From: Geitlerinema sp. PCC 7407
Lineage (GTDB): Bacteria > Cyanobacteriota > Cyanobacteriia > PCC-7407
Direction of reading: 5' to 3'
DNA length: 64,000 nucleotides
NCBI RefSeq assembly: GCF_000317045.1
Contig: NC_019703.1
Location: forward strand, 1,166,501 to 1,230,500
The number at the start of each line of letters is the position of its first letter. Positions within the stretch are counted from its first letter, which is position 1. A program made the position numbers and the translations under genes. The notes beneath the pieces are model-generated. The model saw only the letters and a list, made by a program, of their open reading frames with translations. It did not search any database and was not told the DNA's origin. Shown piece by piece: positions 53,501 through 62,618 of this stretch.

Positions 53501-53569
53501 CACAGAATCGCTAGACGCTTTGGTGACCCTCAGAGTATCATCGTAGACTGTGGCTTTTTTGGGATTTGT

Positions 53570-53932
53570 ATGGGCGCTCAGGAGATCATCCGCTCCATTG
53601 AAGCGGAGCAGCTAAAATCGGACCTGCCTGAAATCCACGTTGGCGACACGATTCGTGTGGGTGTTCGCATCCAGGAAGGTGGCAAAGAACGGACCCAGCC
53701 CTATGAGGGTGTCGTTATTGCCAAGCGCAATTCTGGAATCAACGCGACCATTACCGTACGGCGCACCTTCCAAGGTGTTGGCGTTGAGCGGGTATTCCTG
53801 CTCCACTCGCCTCGCGTTGCCAACATCAAGGTGGTTCGTCGCGGTAAGGTTCGTCGTGCGAAGCTCTACTATCTGCGCGATCGCGTTGGCAAGGCAACCC
53901 GCCTGAAGCAGCGTTTCGATCGCCCACTGTAG
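53570..53932 (+). CDS. rplS: 50S ribosomal protein L19
   Basis: A 120-residue L19, located at the 30S-50S interface. Typical stretches: [48 protein letters not shown], and the basic C-terminus [15 protein letters not shown], with slight extension. It lies ahead of trnW-secE-nusG, an arrangement common in cyanobacteria, but the tRNA promoter in between suggests a separate transcript. Confidence 0.97.
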   Translation: MGAQEIIRSIEAEQLKSDLPEIHVGDTIRVGVRIQEGGKERTQPYEGVVIAKRNSGINATITVRRTFQGVGVERVFLLHSPRVANIKVVRRGKVRRAKLYYLRDRVGKATRLKQRFDRPL

Positions 53933-53960
53933 TCCGTCGTCAGGTTTTGCAGCCCTCAGG

Positions 53961-53989
53961 TTGACGGAATCTCCGATCTAACCTACTAT
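53961..53989 (+). promoter_or_regulatory. Sigma-70-type promoter for trnW and the secE-rplL cluster
   Basis: TTGACG at 53961-53966 and TACTAT at 53984-53989 with exactly 17 bp between them predict a start near 53996. A small hairpin CTGAGCA/TGCTCAG (53997-54013) follows directly, before the tRNA. Confidence 0.6.
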
Positions 53990-54024
53990 AAGAGGGCTGA
54001 GCATTCTGCTCAGAAAAAACTTGT

Positions 54025-54097
54025 GCGCTCTTAGTTCAGTTGGTAGAACGCAGGTCTCCAAAACCTGATGTCGGGGGTTCGAGTCCTCCAGGGCGCG
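54025..54097 (+). tRNA. trnW: tRNA-Trp (anticodon CCA)
   Basis: A 73-nt cloverleaf. Acceptor GCGCTCT pairs with AGGGCGC (one G-U), anticodon stem CAGGT/ACCTG with loop CTCCAAA giving CCA, T-arm GGGGG-TTCGAGT-CCTCC region, discriminator G as expected for tryptophan. CCA is not encoded. Located directly ahead of secE, as in other cyanobacteria. Confidence 0.96.
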
Positions 54098-54351
54098 CTG
54101 AGTCACTTTCACGATGAGCCTGTCTGAGAATGCTTCCCAACCTGCAAATCAATGCAAGAAGGGTAATTCTCGGGCAGGTTAATCGTTTGAGGACCAGCTT
54201 TAGCAAGGAAAACCAGTCTTTGTCAGATTCTGTTCTGGTGTATTGATGGACATCGCGCGATCGCAGGCATCTTGCTGGCTAGCGTGAAGCCATAGCGAAG
54301 ATCGCGCGCAGGATCGTCAAGAATTTGGGATCACGAAAGGGGGTTAGGACA

Positions 54352-54573
54352 GTGGCAAAAAAAGAAGACGCAGAGGTCCAACAATCTTCCTCTGGCTTTA
54401 ACATCGTGGACTTCGTTCAAGGCACGAAAGAAGAGCTAGACAAGGTGGTGTGGCCGAGCCGCCAGCAGCTCATCAGCGAATCCTTCGCTGTGATTTTGAT
54501 GGTGACACTGTCCGCATCTCTGATTTACTTGGTCGATAACTTCTTCAGTTGGGCAGCTAAGCAGGTATTCTGA
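54352..54573 (+). CDS. secE: Preprotein translocase subunit SecE
   Basis: A 73-residue single-span SecE. The amphipathic helix and conserved turn read FVQGTKEELDKVVWPSRQQL, followed by one membrane helix (FAVILMVTLSASLIYLVDNFF). It stabilises SecY in the translocon. The GTG at 54352 (VAKKEDAEV) is chosen over an upstream TTG at 54325 by family length. The stop overlaps the nusG ATG by one base (TGATG), so translation is coupled. Between the tRNA and this gene (54098-54351) lies a ~250-bp stretch with an AACCTGC/GCAGGTT pairing and no gene. Confidence 0.95.
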   Translation: MAKKEDAEVQQSSSGFNIVDFVQGTKEELDKVVWPSRQQLISESFAVILMVTLSASLIYLVDNFFSWAAKQVF

Positions 54574-55211
54574 TGACATTCGCTGAGGATGCACCCACTA
54601 ACGTCAACTTTTCCGACGGTGACGCTGAAAGCCAGCCAAACTTTGCTTTAGAGTCTCGTTGGTACGCCGTGCAGGTTGCATCCGGTTGTGAAAAGCGAGT
54701 CAAAGCGAGCCTAGAACAGCGAATCCAGACGCTCGACGTTGCCAACCGGATCCTGCAAATTGAAATTCCTCAAACGCCAGCGGTAAAAGTCCGCAAAGAC
54801 GGCAGCCGCCAAACAACCGATGAGAAAGTCTTCCCTGGCTATGTGCTAGTGCGCATGGTGATGGATGATGACACTTGGTTGGTGGTCAAAAACACCCCGA
54901 ATGTCATCAACTTCGTCGGGGCTGAGCAGCGCCGTCGTACGGGACGCGGTAGAGGTCACGTGAAGCCAATGCCGCTTTCTCCAGGCGAAGTCGAGCGTAT
55001 CTTCAAGCAGACCCAGGAGCAAAAACCCGTCGTCAAGGTCAATATGGCCGCTGGCGATCGCATTATGGTTCTCTCGGGTCCCTTCAAAGACTTTGAAGGA
55101 GAGGTGATAGAAGTTAGCCCAGAGCGTAGCAAGCTCAAAGCCCTTCTATCGATCTTTGGCCGAGATACGCCGGTTGAGTTGGAGTTTAATCAGGTTCAGA
55201 AAGAGAGCTAG
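54573..55211 (+). CDS. nusG: Transcription elongation/antitermination factor NusG
   Basis: A 212-residue NusG. N-terminal NGN domain: RWYAVQVASGCEKRVKASLEQR, KVFPGYVLVRMVMDD and the downstream FVGAEQRRRTGRGRG. C-terminal KOW domain: GDRIMVLSGPFKDFEGEVIEV. It binds RNA polymerase and couples it to Rho or ribosomes. An N-terminal ~25-residue acidic lead is typical for cyanobacteria. It overlaps secE by one base; rplK follows in 7 bp. Confidence 0.97.
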   Translation: MTFAEDAPTNVNFSDGDAESQPNFALESRWYAVQVASGCEKRVKASLEQRIQTLDVANRILQIEIPQTPAVKVRKDGSRQTTDEKVFPGYVLVRMVMDDDTWLVVKNTPNVINFVGAEQRRRTGRGRGHVKPMPLSPGEVERIFKQTQEQKPVVKVNMAAGDRIMVLSGPFKDFEGEVIEVSPERSKLKALLSIFGRDTPVELEFNQVQKES

Positions 55212-55218
55212 CACTTAA

Positions 55219-55644
55219 ATGGCAAAAAAAGTAGTTTCAGTCATTAAGCTGGCCATTCAGGCTGGGAAAGCCAACCCGGCTCCTCCGATTGGTCCAGCGC
55301 TTGGTCAGCACGGCGTCAACATCATGGCGTTCTGCAAAGAATACAACGCCAGAACCGCCGACCAGGCAGGCATGGTTATCCCGGTCGAAATTTCTGTTTA
55401 TGAAGACAGAAGCTTCACCTTCATCCTCAAAACGCCTCCAGCTTCCGTCTTGATCCGCAAGGCAGCAGGCGTAGAGCGTGGCTCGGGCAACCCCAACTCT
55501 CAAAAAGTGGGCTCGATCTCCCGAGATCAGCTGCGTGAAATTGCTCAAACCAAAATGCCAGACCTCAACGCCAACGATGTTGAGGCTGCCATGAAAATTA
55601 TTGAAGGTACCGCTCGCAACATGGGCGTGACCATCAAAGACTAA
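55219..55644 (+). CDS. rplK: 50S ribosomal protein L11
   Basis: A 141-residue L11 of the GTPase-associated centre. Signatures: [44 protein letters not shown], and GTARNMGV at the C-terminus. Part of secE-nusG-rplK-rplA; 7 bp after nusG. Confidence 0.98.
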   Translation: MAKKVVSVIKLAIQAGKANPAPPIGPALGQHGVNIMAFCKEYNARTADQAGMVIPVEISVYEDRSFTFILKTPPASVLIRKAAGVERGSGNPNSQKVGSISRDQLREIAQTKMPDLNANDVEAAMKIIEGTARNMGVTIKD

Positions 55645-55717
55645 TCCGACCGGACTAGCACCTACATAACGTTATTCGGGGGAGAAGCACTGCTTCGCTA
55701 GTGACCCCAGGAGAATC

Positions 55718-56434
55718 ATGGTTAAGAAAGTATCTCGCAGACTGCAAGAGCTGCAGAAAAAGGTTGAAGATCGGGCCTACACGCCGCTTGAAGCGCTGAC
55801 GCTGCTCAAGGAAACCTCTACCGCCAAATTCCCGGAATCCGCAGAGGCACACATCCGCCTAGGCCTAGATCCCAAGTACACCGACCAGCAACTCCGTACC
55901 ACGGTGGCGCTGCCCAAGGGTACTGGTCAGACGGTCCGAATCGCGGTAATTGCCCGAGGCGAGAAAGTTGCTGAAGCATCTAGCGCAGGCGCAGATCTGG
56001 TTGGCTCTGAGGAGCTGATCAACGACATTCAGAAGGGCATGATGGACTTTGACCTTCTGATTGCAACCCCGGATATGATGCCCCAGGTGGCTAAGCTGGG
56101 TCGTCAACTGGGTCCCCGTGGCTTGATGCCTTCGCCGAAAGGTGGTACGGTGACATTCGACCTCGAACAAGCGATCGCCGAATTCAAGGCAGGTAAGCTC
56201 GAGTTTCGGGCTGACCGGACTGGTATCGTCCACGTCATGTTCGGGAAAGCATCCTTCGCGGCTGAAGACCTGTTGGTCAACCTGAAAGCTCTGCAAGAGT
56301 GTATCGATCGAAATAGACCCTCCGGCGCCAAAGGCCGCTACTGGAGAAGCATCTATGTTTCTTCAACCATGGGTCCCTCCATCGAGATCGATGTCAACAG
56401 TCTTCGTGATTTGAAGCTGACCGAGAGCGCCTAA
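55718..56434 (+). CDS. rplA: 50S ribosomal protein L1
   Basis: A 238-residue L1 of the ribosomal stalk that can also repress its own operon by binding mRNA in other bacteria. Family features: [49 protein letters not shown] and the C-terminal [17 protein letters not shown] good AGGAG lies just ahead of the ATG. 73 bp after rplK. Confidence 0.98.
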   Translation: MVKKVSRRLQELQKKVEDRAYTPLEALTLLKETSTAKFPESAEAHIRLGLDPKYTDQQLRTTVALPKGTGQTVRIAVIARGEKVAEASSAGADLVGSEELINDIQKGMMDFDLLIATPDMMPQVAKLGRQLGPRGLMPSPKGGTVTFDLEQAIAEFKAGKLEFRADRTGIVHVMFGKASFAAEDLLVNLKALQECIDRNRPSGAKGRYWRSIYVSSTMGPSIEIDVNSLRDLKLTESA

Positions 56435-56578
56435 GCGCATTAGCTCGCTTTCCTTCGGTTTCAAGCCACGCTCAACTTTTATCCTGACAATTTATCTATT
56501 TCTTTCTGAAGCCAGAGACAGCAGGCGCCTTGTGCTTAATGCCCTGCCGAGGTTTAAACCAGAAAGCGAATCGAGTCC

Positions 56579-56722
56579 CTAGCCGCTTGCGGCTAGCCAA
56601 GAAACGCTGGAAGTGTGTTTAGACATCGCCCTGGCCTTATCGCCAGGGTTTTTTGCTGGCAGTGTCGGGAAAACATCAGGCTTCGAAGTCGTGGAAGCCC
56701 AGTTCAAGGAGGTGAGAACAGT
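56579..56722 (+). promoter_or_regulatory. rplJ leader with hairpins and an internal intrinsic terminator
   Basis: The 288-bp rplA-rplJ gap ends in a structured leader. Hairpin CTAGCCG-CTTG-CGGCTAG (56579-56596) comes first. Then CCCTGGC (56629-56635) pairs with GCCAGGG (56642-56648) and is followed by six T, a textbook intrinsic terminator placed 75 bp before the gene. This matches the idea of an L10-leader attenuator that lets L10 (or L10-L12) control rplJL output; binding of L10 is inferred from other bacteria. The strong AAGGAGGTGA site follows. Confidence 0.7.
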
Positions 56723-57259
56723 ATGGGTAGAACGCTAGAAGATAAGAAAGCCATTGTGGCTGAACTCAAAGAGACTCTGAGCACGGCTCAGATGACCTTT
56801 GTGATCGACTACAAGGGTTTGTCTGTTAGCGAAATTACGGACTTGCGCAACCGTCTGCGTCCCGCAGGCGCGGTGTGCAAGGTCACCAAGAATACGCTGA
56901 TGCGTATTGCCGTTGATGGCAGCGAAAATTGGCAGCCATTGACCGAGCTGCTATCCGACAGTTCTGCTTTCGTGCTGACCGGTGAAGACGTTGGTGCTGC
57001 TGTTAAGGCATACCAAGAATTCCAGAAAGCCAGCAAGAAGACCGAACTGCGGGGCGGCGTCATGGAAGGCCGTCTGCTCAGCCAAGGTGACGTGAAGGCG
57101 ATCGGTGATCTGCCTTCTAAGGAGCAGCTTATCGCCCAGATTGCTGGCGCGATCAACGCTCTGGCGACCAAGGTTGCTGTGGGTATCAACGAGGTTCCGA
57201 CTTCGCTGGCCCGAGGAATCCGCGCCGTTTCCGAACAGGAAGGCGATCAAGCCGCCTAG
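56723..57259 (+). CDS. rplJ: 50S ribosomal protein L10
   Basis: A 178-residue L10, base of the L7/L12 stalk. Typical: [45 protein letters not shown], and the C-terminal helix that binds L12 dimers. AAGGAGGTGA precedes the ATG at 56723; an open frame reaches back to 56615 but only through the leader terminator. rplL follows after 75 bp. Confidence 0.97.
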   Translation: MGRTLEDKKAIVAELKETLSTAQMTFVIDYKGLSVSEITDLRNRLRPAGAVCKVTKNTLMRIAVDGSENWQPLTELLSDSSAFVLTGEDVGAAVKAYQEFQKASKKTELRGGVMEGRLLSQGDVKAIGDLPSKEQLIAQIAGAINALATKVAVGINEVPTSLARGIRAVSEQEGDQAA

Positions 57260-57334
57260 GCATCCTGTGGACTGTTGGTCCACAACTGATTTGCGGTTGA
57301 ACCTGCCCAAGATTTTGTTTAAGGAGATTCAAGA

Positions 57335-57724
57335 ATGTCTGCTGCTACCGATCAAATTCTCGAACAACTTAAGTCTCTGACCCTGCTGGAAGCTGCTGAG
57401 CTGGTCAAGCAAATCGAAGAAGCTTTTGGCGTGAGCGCTGCAGCTCCTGCTGGCGGCATGATGATGATGGCTGCTCCTGGTGCGGCAGCGGCTGAAGAGG
57501 TCGAAGAGAAGACCGAATTCGACGTTATCCTCGAAGAAGTGCCTGCTGACAAGAAGATCGCCGTTCTGAAGGTCGTGCGCGCCCTGACCGGCCTGGGCCT
57601 CAAGGAAGCCAAGGACATGGTTGAAGCAACTCCCAAGCCTGTGAAGGAAGGCGTTGCTAAGGATGCTGCTGAAGATGCTAAGAAGCAGCTGGAAGAAGCT
57701 GGTGCAAAGGTTTCTGTCAAGTAA
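57335..57724 (+). CDS. rplL: 50S ribosomal protein L7/L12
   Basis: A 129-residue acidic stalk protein that recruits translation GTPases. The N-terminal dimerisation domain ([19 protein letters not shown]), an Ala/Met-rich hinge (about 35-55), and the C-terminal domain with [21 protein letters not shown] are all present. It closes the cluster and is followed by a double terminator. Confidence 0.98.
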   Translation: MSAATDQILEQLKSLTLLEAAELVKQIEEAFGVSAAAPAGGMMMMAAPGAAAAEEVEEKTEFDVILEEVPADKKIAVLKVVRALTGLGLKEAKDMVEATPKPVKEGVAKDAAEDAKKQLEEAGAKVSVK

Positions 57725-57744
57725 GCAACAGCTTGCTGAGATGG

Positions 57745-57795
57745 GCCAGTTCAGACGAACTGGCTCTTTCAAGAGCCCTACGGGGCTCTTTTTTT
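57745..57795 (+). terminator. Tandem terminator hairpins after rplL
   Basis: First hairpin GCCAGTTC-AGAC-GAACTGGC (57745-57764). Second AGAGCCC-TACG-GGGCTCT (57772-57789) followed by seven T, clearly the release site. Confidence 0.93.
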
Positions 57796-57851
57796 GTTGT
57801 TAATCTGGTGCTGCCATCTGCTGTAGGCGTGGAGCCCCGGGCCTGTAAGCG

Positions 57852-58391
57852 CTACTTGAGGTCGAGCAATCCCTGCTCTTTCAGCTTGGGGTTGAAGCGA
57901 ACCGCTTCTTGAAACCCTCGAGCCTCCAGCTTGGCAAAAATATCTGCTTCTACACGCCGAGCAATTTGTTTGAGCAGTTTGACTTGATCGAGGCTGTCGC
58001 CAGCTTGATATCGCTGCTGCTCTTCGGGGCTCATGGAGCTTTTGGCGTCAATGGGCTGGGTCCAGGTTTCGTTGCTGGGCTGGTTGCCGGGCGGTAGGTC
58101 GCCATGATCCACGATCCACGCTTCCCGGGTTGCTTCGAGCAGGCTCCGACTGGGCCGATCGATGGTGTGGACTTTGAGCCAGTGGCAAAGGGTCGGCTGG
58201 CGAACGAGGTGCTGGCGCAGGCTAAGGGCGACGTCTCGGGAGTAGCCGATGAACTGTAATGCTTGGGTTTGGTCGAAAATGGCATAAACGCCGACTTGGC
58301 CCTGGAACTCTTCGGGTAGGTGGCCCTGAGCGTCAAGGTAGGGCACAAAAGGCAAGTCTTGCAGGCGCGTGAGAGGCTCAATGGAAGTCAT
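57852..58391 (-). CDS. GIY-YIG nuclease-domain protein
   Basis: A 179-residue protein. The GIY-YIG core is recognisable as VGVYAIFDQTQALQFIGYSRDV (about 36-57; split GVYAIF ... FIGYSRDV), followed by the helix with Arg and, later, a Glu in SLLEATREAWI. The C-terminal ~90 residues are helical and charged with no known domain. Such stand-alone forms occur across cyanobacteria with unknown targets. The ATG at 58391 is preferred to an upstream TTG at 58403. It converges on rplL. Confidence 0.8.
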   Translation of the reverse strand: MTSIEPLTRLQDLPFVPYLDAQGHLPEEFQGQVGVYAIFDQTQALQFIGYSRDVALSLRQHLVRQPTLCHWLKVHTIDRPSRSLLEATREAWIVDHGDLPPGNQPSNETWTQPIDAKSSMSPEEQQRYQAGDSLDQVKLLKQIARRVEADIFAKLEARGFQEAVRFNPKLKEQGLLDLK

Positions 58392-58567
58392 GGGCTGGGG
58401 CAAGCAGGAAGAAAGCGAAATGGAGGATAGCAGCCAGACTGAAGCCGACCGCTGTGATTAGCCTAGGGGATTTCCGGCATTCTGTCAGGCGACGCTATTT
58501 GAAAGGCGATCGCGCGCCAATTTCCCAAGATGGAGAGCGCTGTTCGCTACACTTAAAGTGAAGAAAT

Positions 58568-58855
58568 ATGAATTCACCTAAGGTTGCTATGGCTCCCAAT
58601 ATCGAGATTTACACCTGGAGCACTTGCCCATTTTGCATCCGTGCGAAGGCTCTACTGGACTCCAAGGGGGTTCAGTATCGCGAATATGTGATTGACGGTG
58701 ATGAAGGGGCTCGCGCCCAGATGGCTGTGCGGGCGAATGGTCGTCGCACATTGCCCCAAATTTTCATCAATGACCAGCATATTGGCGGCTGTGATGATGC
58801 CTACGCGCTGGAGCGCCAGGGCAAACTCGATGCTCTGCTGCAAGCGTCAGACTAG
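58568..58855 (+). CDS. grxC: Glutaredoxin (GrxC type)
   Basis: A 95-residue dithiol glutaredoxin with active site CPFC near residue 22 (WSTCPFCIRAK), the cis-Pro motif RTLPQIFIND and the glutathione-binding GGCDDAYAL. It reduces disulfides using glutathione. Start could be ATG 58568 or ATG 58589 (MAPNIEIYTW). The glutathione synthetase gene lies downstream on the same strand, linking supply and use of glutathione. Confidence 0.93.
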   Translation: MNSPKVAMAPNIEIYTWSTCPFCIRAKALLDSKGVQYREYVIDGDEGARAQMAVRANGRRTLPQIFINDQHIGGCDDAYALERQGKLDALLQASD

Positions 58856-58997
58856 TTTGAGCTGCTTGTGTGCGATCGCAGATTCCCTGCTTTGGGGACT
58901 CTCGAGTCAGCCTAGGTGTTTGCCTAGGTTTGTGCTTTTCCGGATCCGTGTGTAGTTGTGATTCGGAGTCAATTTTGGGTGTCTAGGGACAACGACT

Positions 58998-59999
58998 GTG
59001 AAATTTGCCTTCATTATTGATCCGATTCACAAGCTTGATCCGGGTCATGACAGTAGTGTTGCTTTGATGGAAGCTGCACAGCTCTTGGGTTATGAAGTCT
59101 GGATTACCCAAGCGGAATCGCTGAGCGTCGCAGATGGCAAGGCCTGGGCGTCGCTGACGCCGGTGACGCTCGAGCCGGTGGCGCTGGTAGAGGGCCGCTG
59201 GGTCGCAAAAACGCCCTGGTTTCAGCTAGGAGCGTCAGAATCTGTGCAGCGCCTGCCCCTCGAAGTGATGGATGCGGTGTTCATGCGCACAGACCCGCCG
59301 GTGACGATCCCTTACCTCTACGCTACGTATCTCTTGGACTACGTCGATCCGGCGAAGACGCTGGTGGTGAACGCGCCGCGCGGGCTGCGGGCCGCTAACG
59401 AAAAAATGTACGCGCTCCAGTTCAAGGACGCGATTCCTGAGACCATCGTGACTCAGGATAAGCAGGTCATTCGCCAGTTCCTGGAAAAGCAGGGTTTGGC
59501 AGTGCTCAAGCCCCTAGGCGGCAAAGCCGGTGAAGGAATTTTGTTCATGGATCCGGACGATCGTAATTTCAACTCCTTGGTGGAGGTGAGTACCCATCAA
59601 GGCAAAGTGCCGGTGATGGTGCAGGCCTATTTGCCGGCTGCCAAAGAGGGGGACAAGCGAATTATTTTGCTAGATGGTGAGCCCATAGGCGCGGTGAACC
59701 GCATTCCGACGGGGAGCGAGTTTCGCGGCAATATGGCTGTGGGCGGTCGCGTGGCCCAAGTGGCGATCACGGAGCGAGAGCGCGAAATTTGCCGCCAACT
59801 GGCCCCGACGCTGCGGCGAGACGGGCTGTATTTCGTGGGGATTGACGTGATTGGTGGCTATCTGACGGAGGTCAACGTCACGAGCCCGACGGGAATTCGA
59901 GAAATCGATCGCCTCGACGGGGTACAACTCGGTCGACAGGTGATCGAGTGGGTGGTCGAAAGCCAGCGCCAGCGCACGGGTTCGGCGGCAGTGCTCTAG
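58998..59999 (+). CDS. gshB: Glutathione synthetase
   Basis: A 333-residue ATP-grasp ligase joining gamma-glutamylcysteine and glycine. Motifs: FIIDPIHKLDPGHDSSVALM at the N-terminus, FMRTDPPVTIPYLYATYLLD, VLKPLGGKAGEGILF, and the metal-binding EVNVTSPTGIREID. Start is GTG at 58998. Follows grxC by 142 bp; probably one unit. A strong terminator follows. Confidence 0.97.
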   Translation: MKFAFIIDPIHKLDPGHDSSVALMEAAQLLGYEVWITQAESLSVADGKAWASLTPVTLEPVALVEGRWVAKTPWFQLGASESVQRLPLEVMDAVFMRTDPPVTIPYLYATYLLDYVDPAKTLVVNAPRGLRAANEKMYALQFKDAIPETIVTQDKQVIRQFLEKQGLAVLKPLGGKAGEGILFMDPDDRNFNSLVEVSTHQGKVPVMVQAYLPAAKEGDKRIILLDGEPIGAVNRIPTGSEFRGNMAVGGRVAQVAITEREREICRQLAPTLRRDGLYFVGIDVIGGYLTEVNVTSPTGIREIDRLDGVQLGRQVIEWVVESQRQRTGSAAVL

Positions 60000-60073
60000 A
60001 TGCCAATAATTGGCTTGGCCCTGTCACCCGTGAAGGGATAACCGAATAGCCCAGGATCTTTTGGCCTGCTACG

Positions 60074-60108
60074 GCAAAGGGGCTCGCATTAGCTGCGAGC
60101 CCCTTTGC
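60074..60108. terminator. Bidirectional terminator between gshB and the M50 protease gene
   Basis: A perfect 15-bp stem (60074-60088 with 60094-60108, arm GCAAAGGGGC...) and 5-nt loop lie between converging genes. Confidence 0.85.
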
Positions 60109-60135
60109 GTTGAGAGGGGTGAAAATGCTCGAGGT

Positions 60136-61257
60136 CTAGGCGGCAGCTGGGCGGGGAGATTGCTGAAGCAGACGCAAGAGAGTTGTCTTTTCTAGCAGGC
60201 CCAGCAAGGTGCCATTGGCCTGAACTACCGGCAAGGCTGATAGGTGTTCTCGCTCTAGCAGCTCAGCGGCTTCCAAGAGAGACTGATCGGCTTGGATGGA
60301 GGTCTGGCTCAGGGGGCGCAGCAAGCTGCCAACGGAGCGATCGCCCCATTCCTGGGCTGGCACTCGTCGCAAAGCATCGACGGCGATCGCCCCGACCAAC
60401 TGACCTTGGTCATCTACGACGAGGAACTGCTGCCAAGCATGATTGTTCAGGATCAGCATGTCGGCGAAGGTGCGCAGTGTGGTGCTAGCGGCCACCACTG
60501 GGCTGTCCGGCGTGACGGCCTCGGCTGCCGTGAAGCGGGCGAGACGAGACTGAATCCCAGCGGACTGGGCGGCTCTACCGGCATTTTGAAGCAGAAAGCC
60601 ACCGATGAGAACTTGCCAGAAGCCGCTGAAGCTACCGCTGACGAGGAACGGCAGAACACCCAGGGCGATCGCGGCCCAGCCGAGAACTTGGCCAACGCGA
60701 CCTGCAAACTGGACGCCTTGGTAAGGATTGCCCGTCAGCTTCCACACCAGCGCCTTGAGGACGTTACCGCCGTCCAAGGGCAGGCCGGGAATGAGGTTGA
60801 ACAGCGCCAGCACGAGGTTCAAAGAGGCCAGCAGGCCGATAATGGCGCCCCAGGGGCCGGCCAGTCCGAGGCCCATTCCTAGACTGGTGAAGCCCAAAAA
60901 GAGCGCCAGACTGACCAGAGGACCGGCGATCGCCACCCAGAAGGCCCCAGCGGGCGTCTCGGACTCTTTTTCGAGCTGGGCTAGACCGCCAAACAAAAAG
61001 AGCGTGATGGAGTGAACCTGAATGCCTTGGCGGCGGGCGGCAAAGCTGTGGCCAAGTTCATGGGCCACGACCGAAGCAAACAGCAGCAGCGCGGCGACTA
61101 GGCCCAGACCGCCCGCCAAGCCGGTTGGCAAGCTGGGAAACTGGGCGGCGAGACCGCTGCCATAGCTAAAGGTCACCAAACCCAAAACTAGAAACCAAGA
61201 TGCGCTGACATAAAACGGAATGCCAAACAGCGTTCCGACTCGAATGGAGCCATTCAT
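60136..61257 (-). CDS. Site-2-type zinc metalloprotease (M50) with CBS domain pair
   Basis: A 373-residue membrane protease. Zinc site HELGH near residue 66 and the second-ligand motif LPLDGGNVL near 159 lie in predicted membrane helices, as in S2P/SpoIVFB-type enzymes performing intramembrane proteolysis. About six segments in residues 10-230. A tandem CBS pair (about 240-365; VAASTTLRTFADMLILNNHA, then LEREHLSALPVVQANGTLLG) forms a cytosolic regulatory module that would sense adenine nucleotides. Substrate unknown; anti-sigma factors are a usual class. Stands alone. Confidence 0.93.
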   Translation of the reverse strand: MNGSIRVGTLFGIPFYVSASWFLVLGLVTFSYGSGLAAQFPSLPTGLAGGLGLVAALLLFASVVAHELGHSFAARRQGIQVHSITLFLFGGLAQLEKESETPAGAFWVAIAGPLVSLALFLGFTSLGMGLGLAGPWGAIIGLLASLNLVLALFNLIPGLPLDGGNVLKALVWKLTGNPYQGVQFAGRVGQVLGWAAIALGVLPFLVSGSFSGFWQVLIGGFLLQNAGRAAQSAGIQSRLARFTAAEAVTPDSPVVAASTTLRTFADMLILNNHAWQQFLVVDDQGQLVGAIAVDALRRVPAQEWGDRSVGSLLRPLSQTSIQADQSLLEAAELLEREHLSALPVVQANGTLLGLLEKTTLLRLLQQSPRPAAA

Positions 61258-61509
61258 GGGCTACCTCCTCGAAAGTGAAGTGCACGCTGGCACTTCGTGA
61301 ATGCGTTGAGCGTGTCCTTATTGTAACAATTTGTAAAAAGCTTCTCAGAAATTAAGCGAGTGAAAACCGCTCCTGACGGGTACGGGTTTCCTGAAATTTG
61401 GTTAGAAAAATATGTCTTGGGGAACTTCCACCCCTGGGGGGAGCTTGGATTATGCTGAGGCTCAGTCTGAAAACCCTTTACAAAGCTTTAGGCTCCAAAC
61501 GTTACTTTG

Positions 61510-62196
61510 ATGCGCGGCTGGAAGCGTTACAAATACTGGATTTTGGCGGCGATCGCCCTTTTGGTGGTCCTGGCTGTGAGCGTGTTGCCCGTCGGTGAGA
61601 TGCTGGAGCGCCTTCAGAACTGGCTGACCACTTTGGGGCCGTGGGGTACGCCCATTTTTATCTTGGTGTACGTTCTGATCACCCTAGTTGGCTTGCCGGG
61701 CGCGCTTCTCATCGTGGCGGCAGGCCCGCTGTTTGGGTTTTTGTGGGGGGTGTTGTGGGTGTCGCTGGCCGACACTCTGGGGGCGATCGCCTGTTACGGC
61801 CTGGGCCGCACCGTGGCGCGCAAGTCGATCAAACAATGGCTGATGCGCAACCCCCGCTTTTCGGGGCTCGATCAGGCGATCGCCCGCGACGGCTGGAAAA
61901 TCGTCTTATTAATGCGCTTATCGCCGATTTTCCCCTCCAGCATCCTGAACTACGGCTTCAGCTTGACCCGAGTGGATTTTTGGCACTACTGCTTTTTCTC
62001 GTGGCTCGGCATGATCCCGGTGATCCTGCTCTACGTTTACCTCGGATCCTTTGGTGCTAACCTGCTCGCCAGCGGCGGCAGCCCCGGCCAGGTCGTGATG
62101 AATGCCCTGGGGCTGCTGGCCACCGTGGGGGCAGCCTGCTACACGACCCGCTTGGCAAAGTCGGCGCTGACGGTATCCGATGAGCCTGAAGAGTAA
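61510..62196 (+). CDS. TVP38/TMEM64-family (VTT/DedA-like) membrane protein
   Basis: A 228-residue membrane protein with about six hydrophobic segments and the VTT domain core: GLPGALLIVAAGPLFGFLWG, the GxxxARKS-like turn in GLGRTVARKS, and a conserved LMRLSPIFPSSILNYGFSLT. Members may act as lipid scramblases or influence membrane homeostasis; the exact role here is unknown. ATG at 61510 is preferred to the adjoining TTG. Converges on the ABM gene with 8 bp between. Confidence 0.9.
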   Translation: MRGWKRYKYWILAAIALLVVLAVSVLPVGEMLERLQNWLTTLGPWGTPIFILVYVLITLVGLPGALLIVAAGPLFGFLWGVLWVSLADTLGAIACYGLGRTVARKSIKQWLMRNPRFSGLDQAIARDGWKIVLLMRLSPIFPSSILNYGFSLTRVDFWHYCFFSWLGMIPVILLYVYLGSFGANLLASGGSPGQVVMNALGLLATVGAACYTTRLAKSALTVSDEPEE

Positions 62197-62204
62197 GCTC
62201 TCAG

Positions 62205-62504
62205 CTAAGCGAGGCGGCGATAGCGCTGAATGTCAGGGGGCGCTGCAAACAGAGATTCCCCAGCAGCCAGTGCCGCTTGGATATGCGCCGACTGGAGGTG
62301 GGCGTCGAGCTCGGCGGCGCTGCGCCACTCCTCGACAAACACAAACTCGTAGGGGCGATCGGCACTCTCAAACAGATCGTAGAAAAGACAGCCGGGTTCG
62401 CGGCGTGTCGGCTCGATGAGTTGCAGCAAAAGCGATCGCATTTCGTCCGCTTTGTCTGCATGGGCCACCACGCGCGCCACCACGCGGACGGGTTGAAAAG
62501 TCAT
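62205..62504 (-). CDS. ABM-domain monooxygenase-like protein
   Basis: A 99-residue ferredoxin-fold protein of the antibiotic biosynthesis monooxygenase (YgiN-like) family. Features: VVARVVAHADKADEMRSLLLQL, EPGCLFYDLFES, FVFVEEWRSAAELDAHLQSAHI. YgiN acts on quinols, but no substrate can be inferred here. The ATG at 62504 (MTFQPVRVV) is the natural start; the frame is open to 62537. Confidence 0.88.
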   Translation of the reverse strand: MTFQPVRVVARVVAHADKADEMRSLLLQLIEPTRREPGCLFYDLFESADRPYEFVFVEEWRSAAELDAHLQSAHIQAALAAGESLFAAPPDIQRYRRLA

Positions 62505-62556
62505 GGCAAAGGTTTCTAGTTCGACGGCGCAAAACAATAAACTGGGGCTCAGTCCG

Positions 62557-62596
62557 CCGGAGCGAGTTTGGAAAAAGACGGGCTTACTCGCTCCGG
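62557..62596. repeat. Inverted repeat between the ABM gene and dapF
   Basis: CCGGAGCGAGT (62557-62567) and ACTCGCTCCGG (62586-62596) form a perfect 11-bp stem with an 18-nt loop, just past the dapF stop. A dapF terminator is likely though the following T-run is weak. Confidence 0.55.
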
Positions 62597-62618
62597 AACT
62601 GGGCTCAACAGAGCAGCG

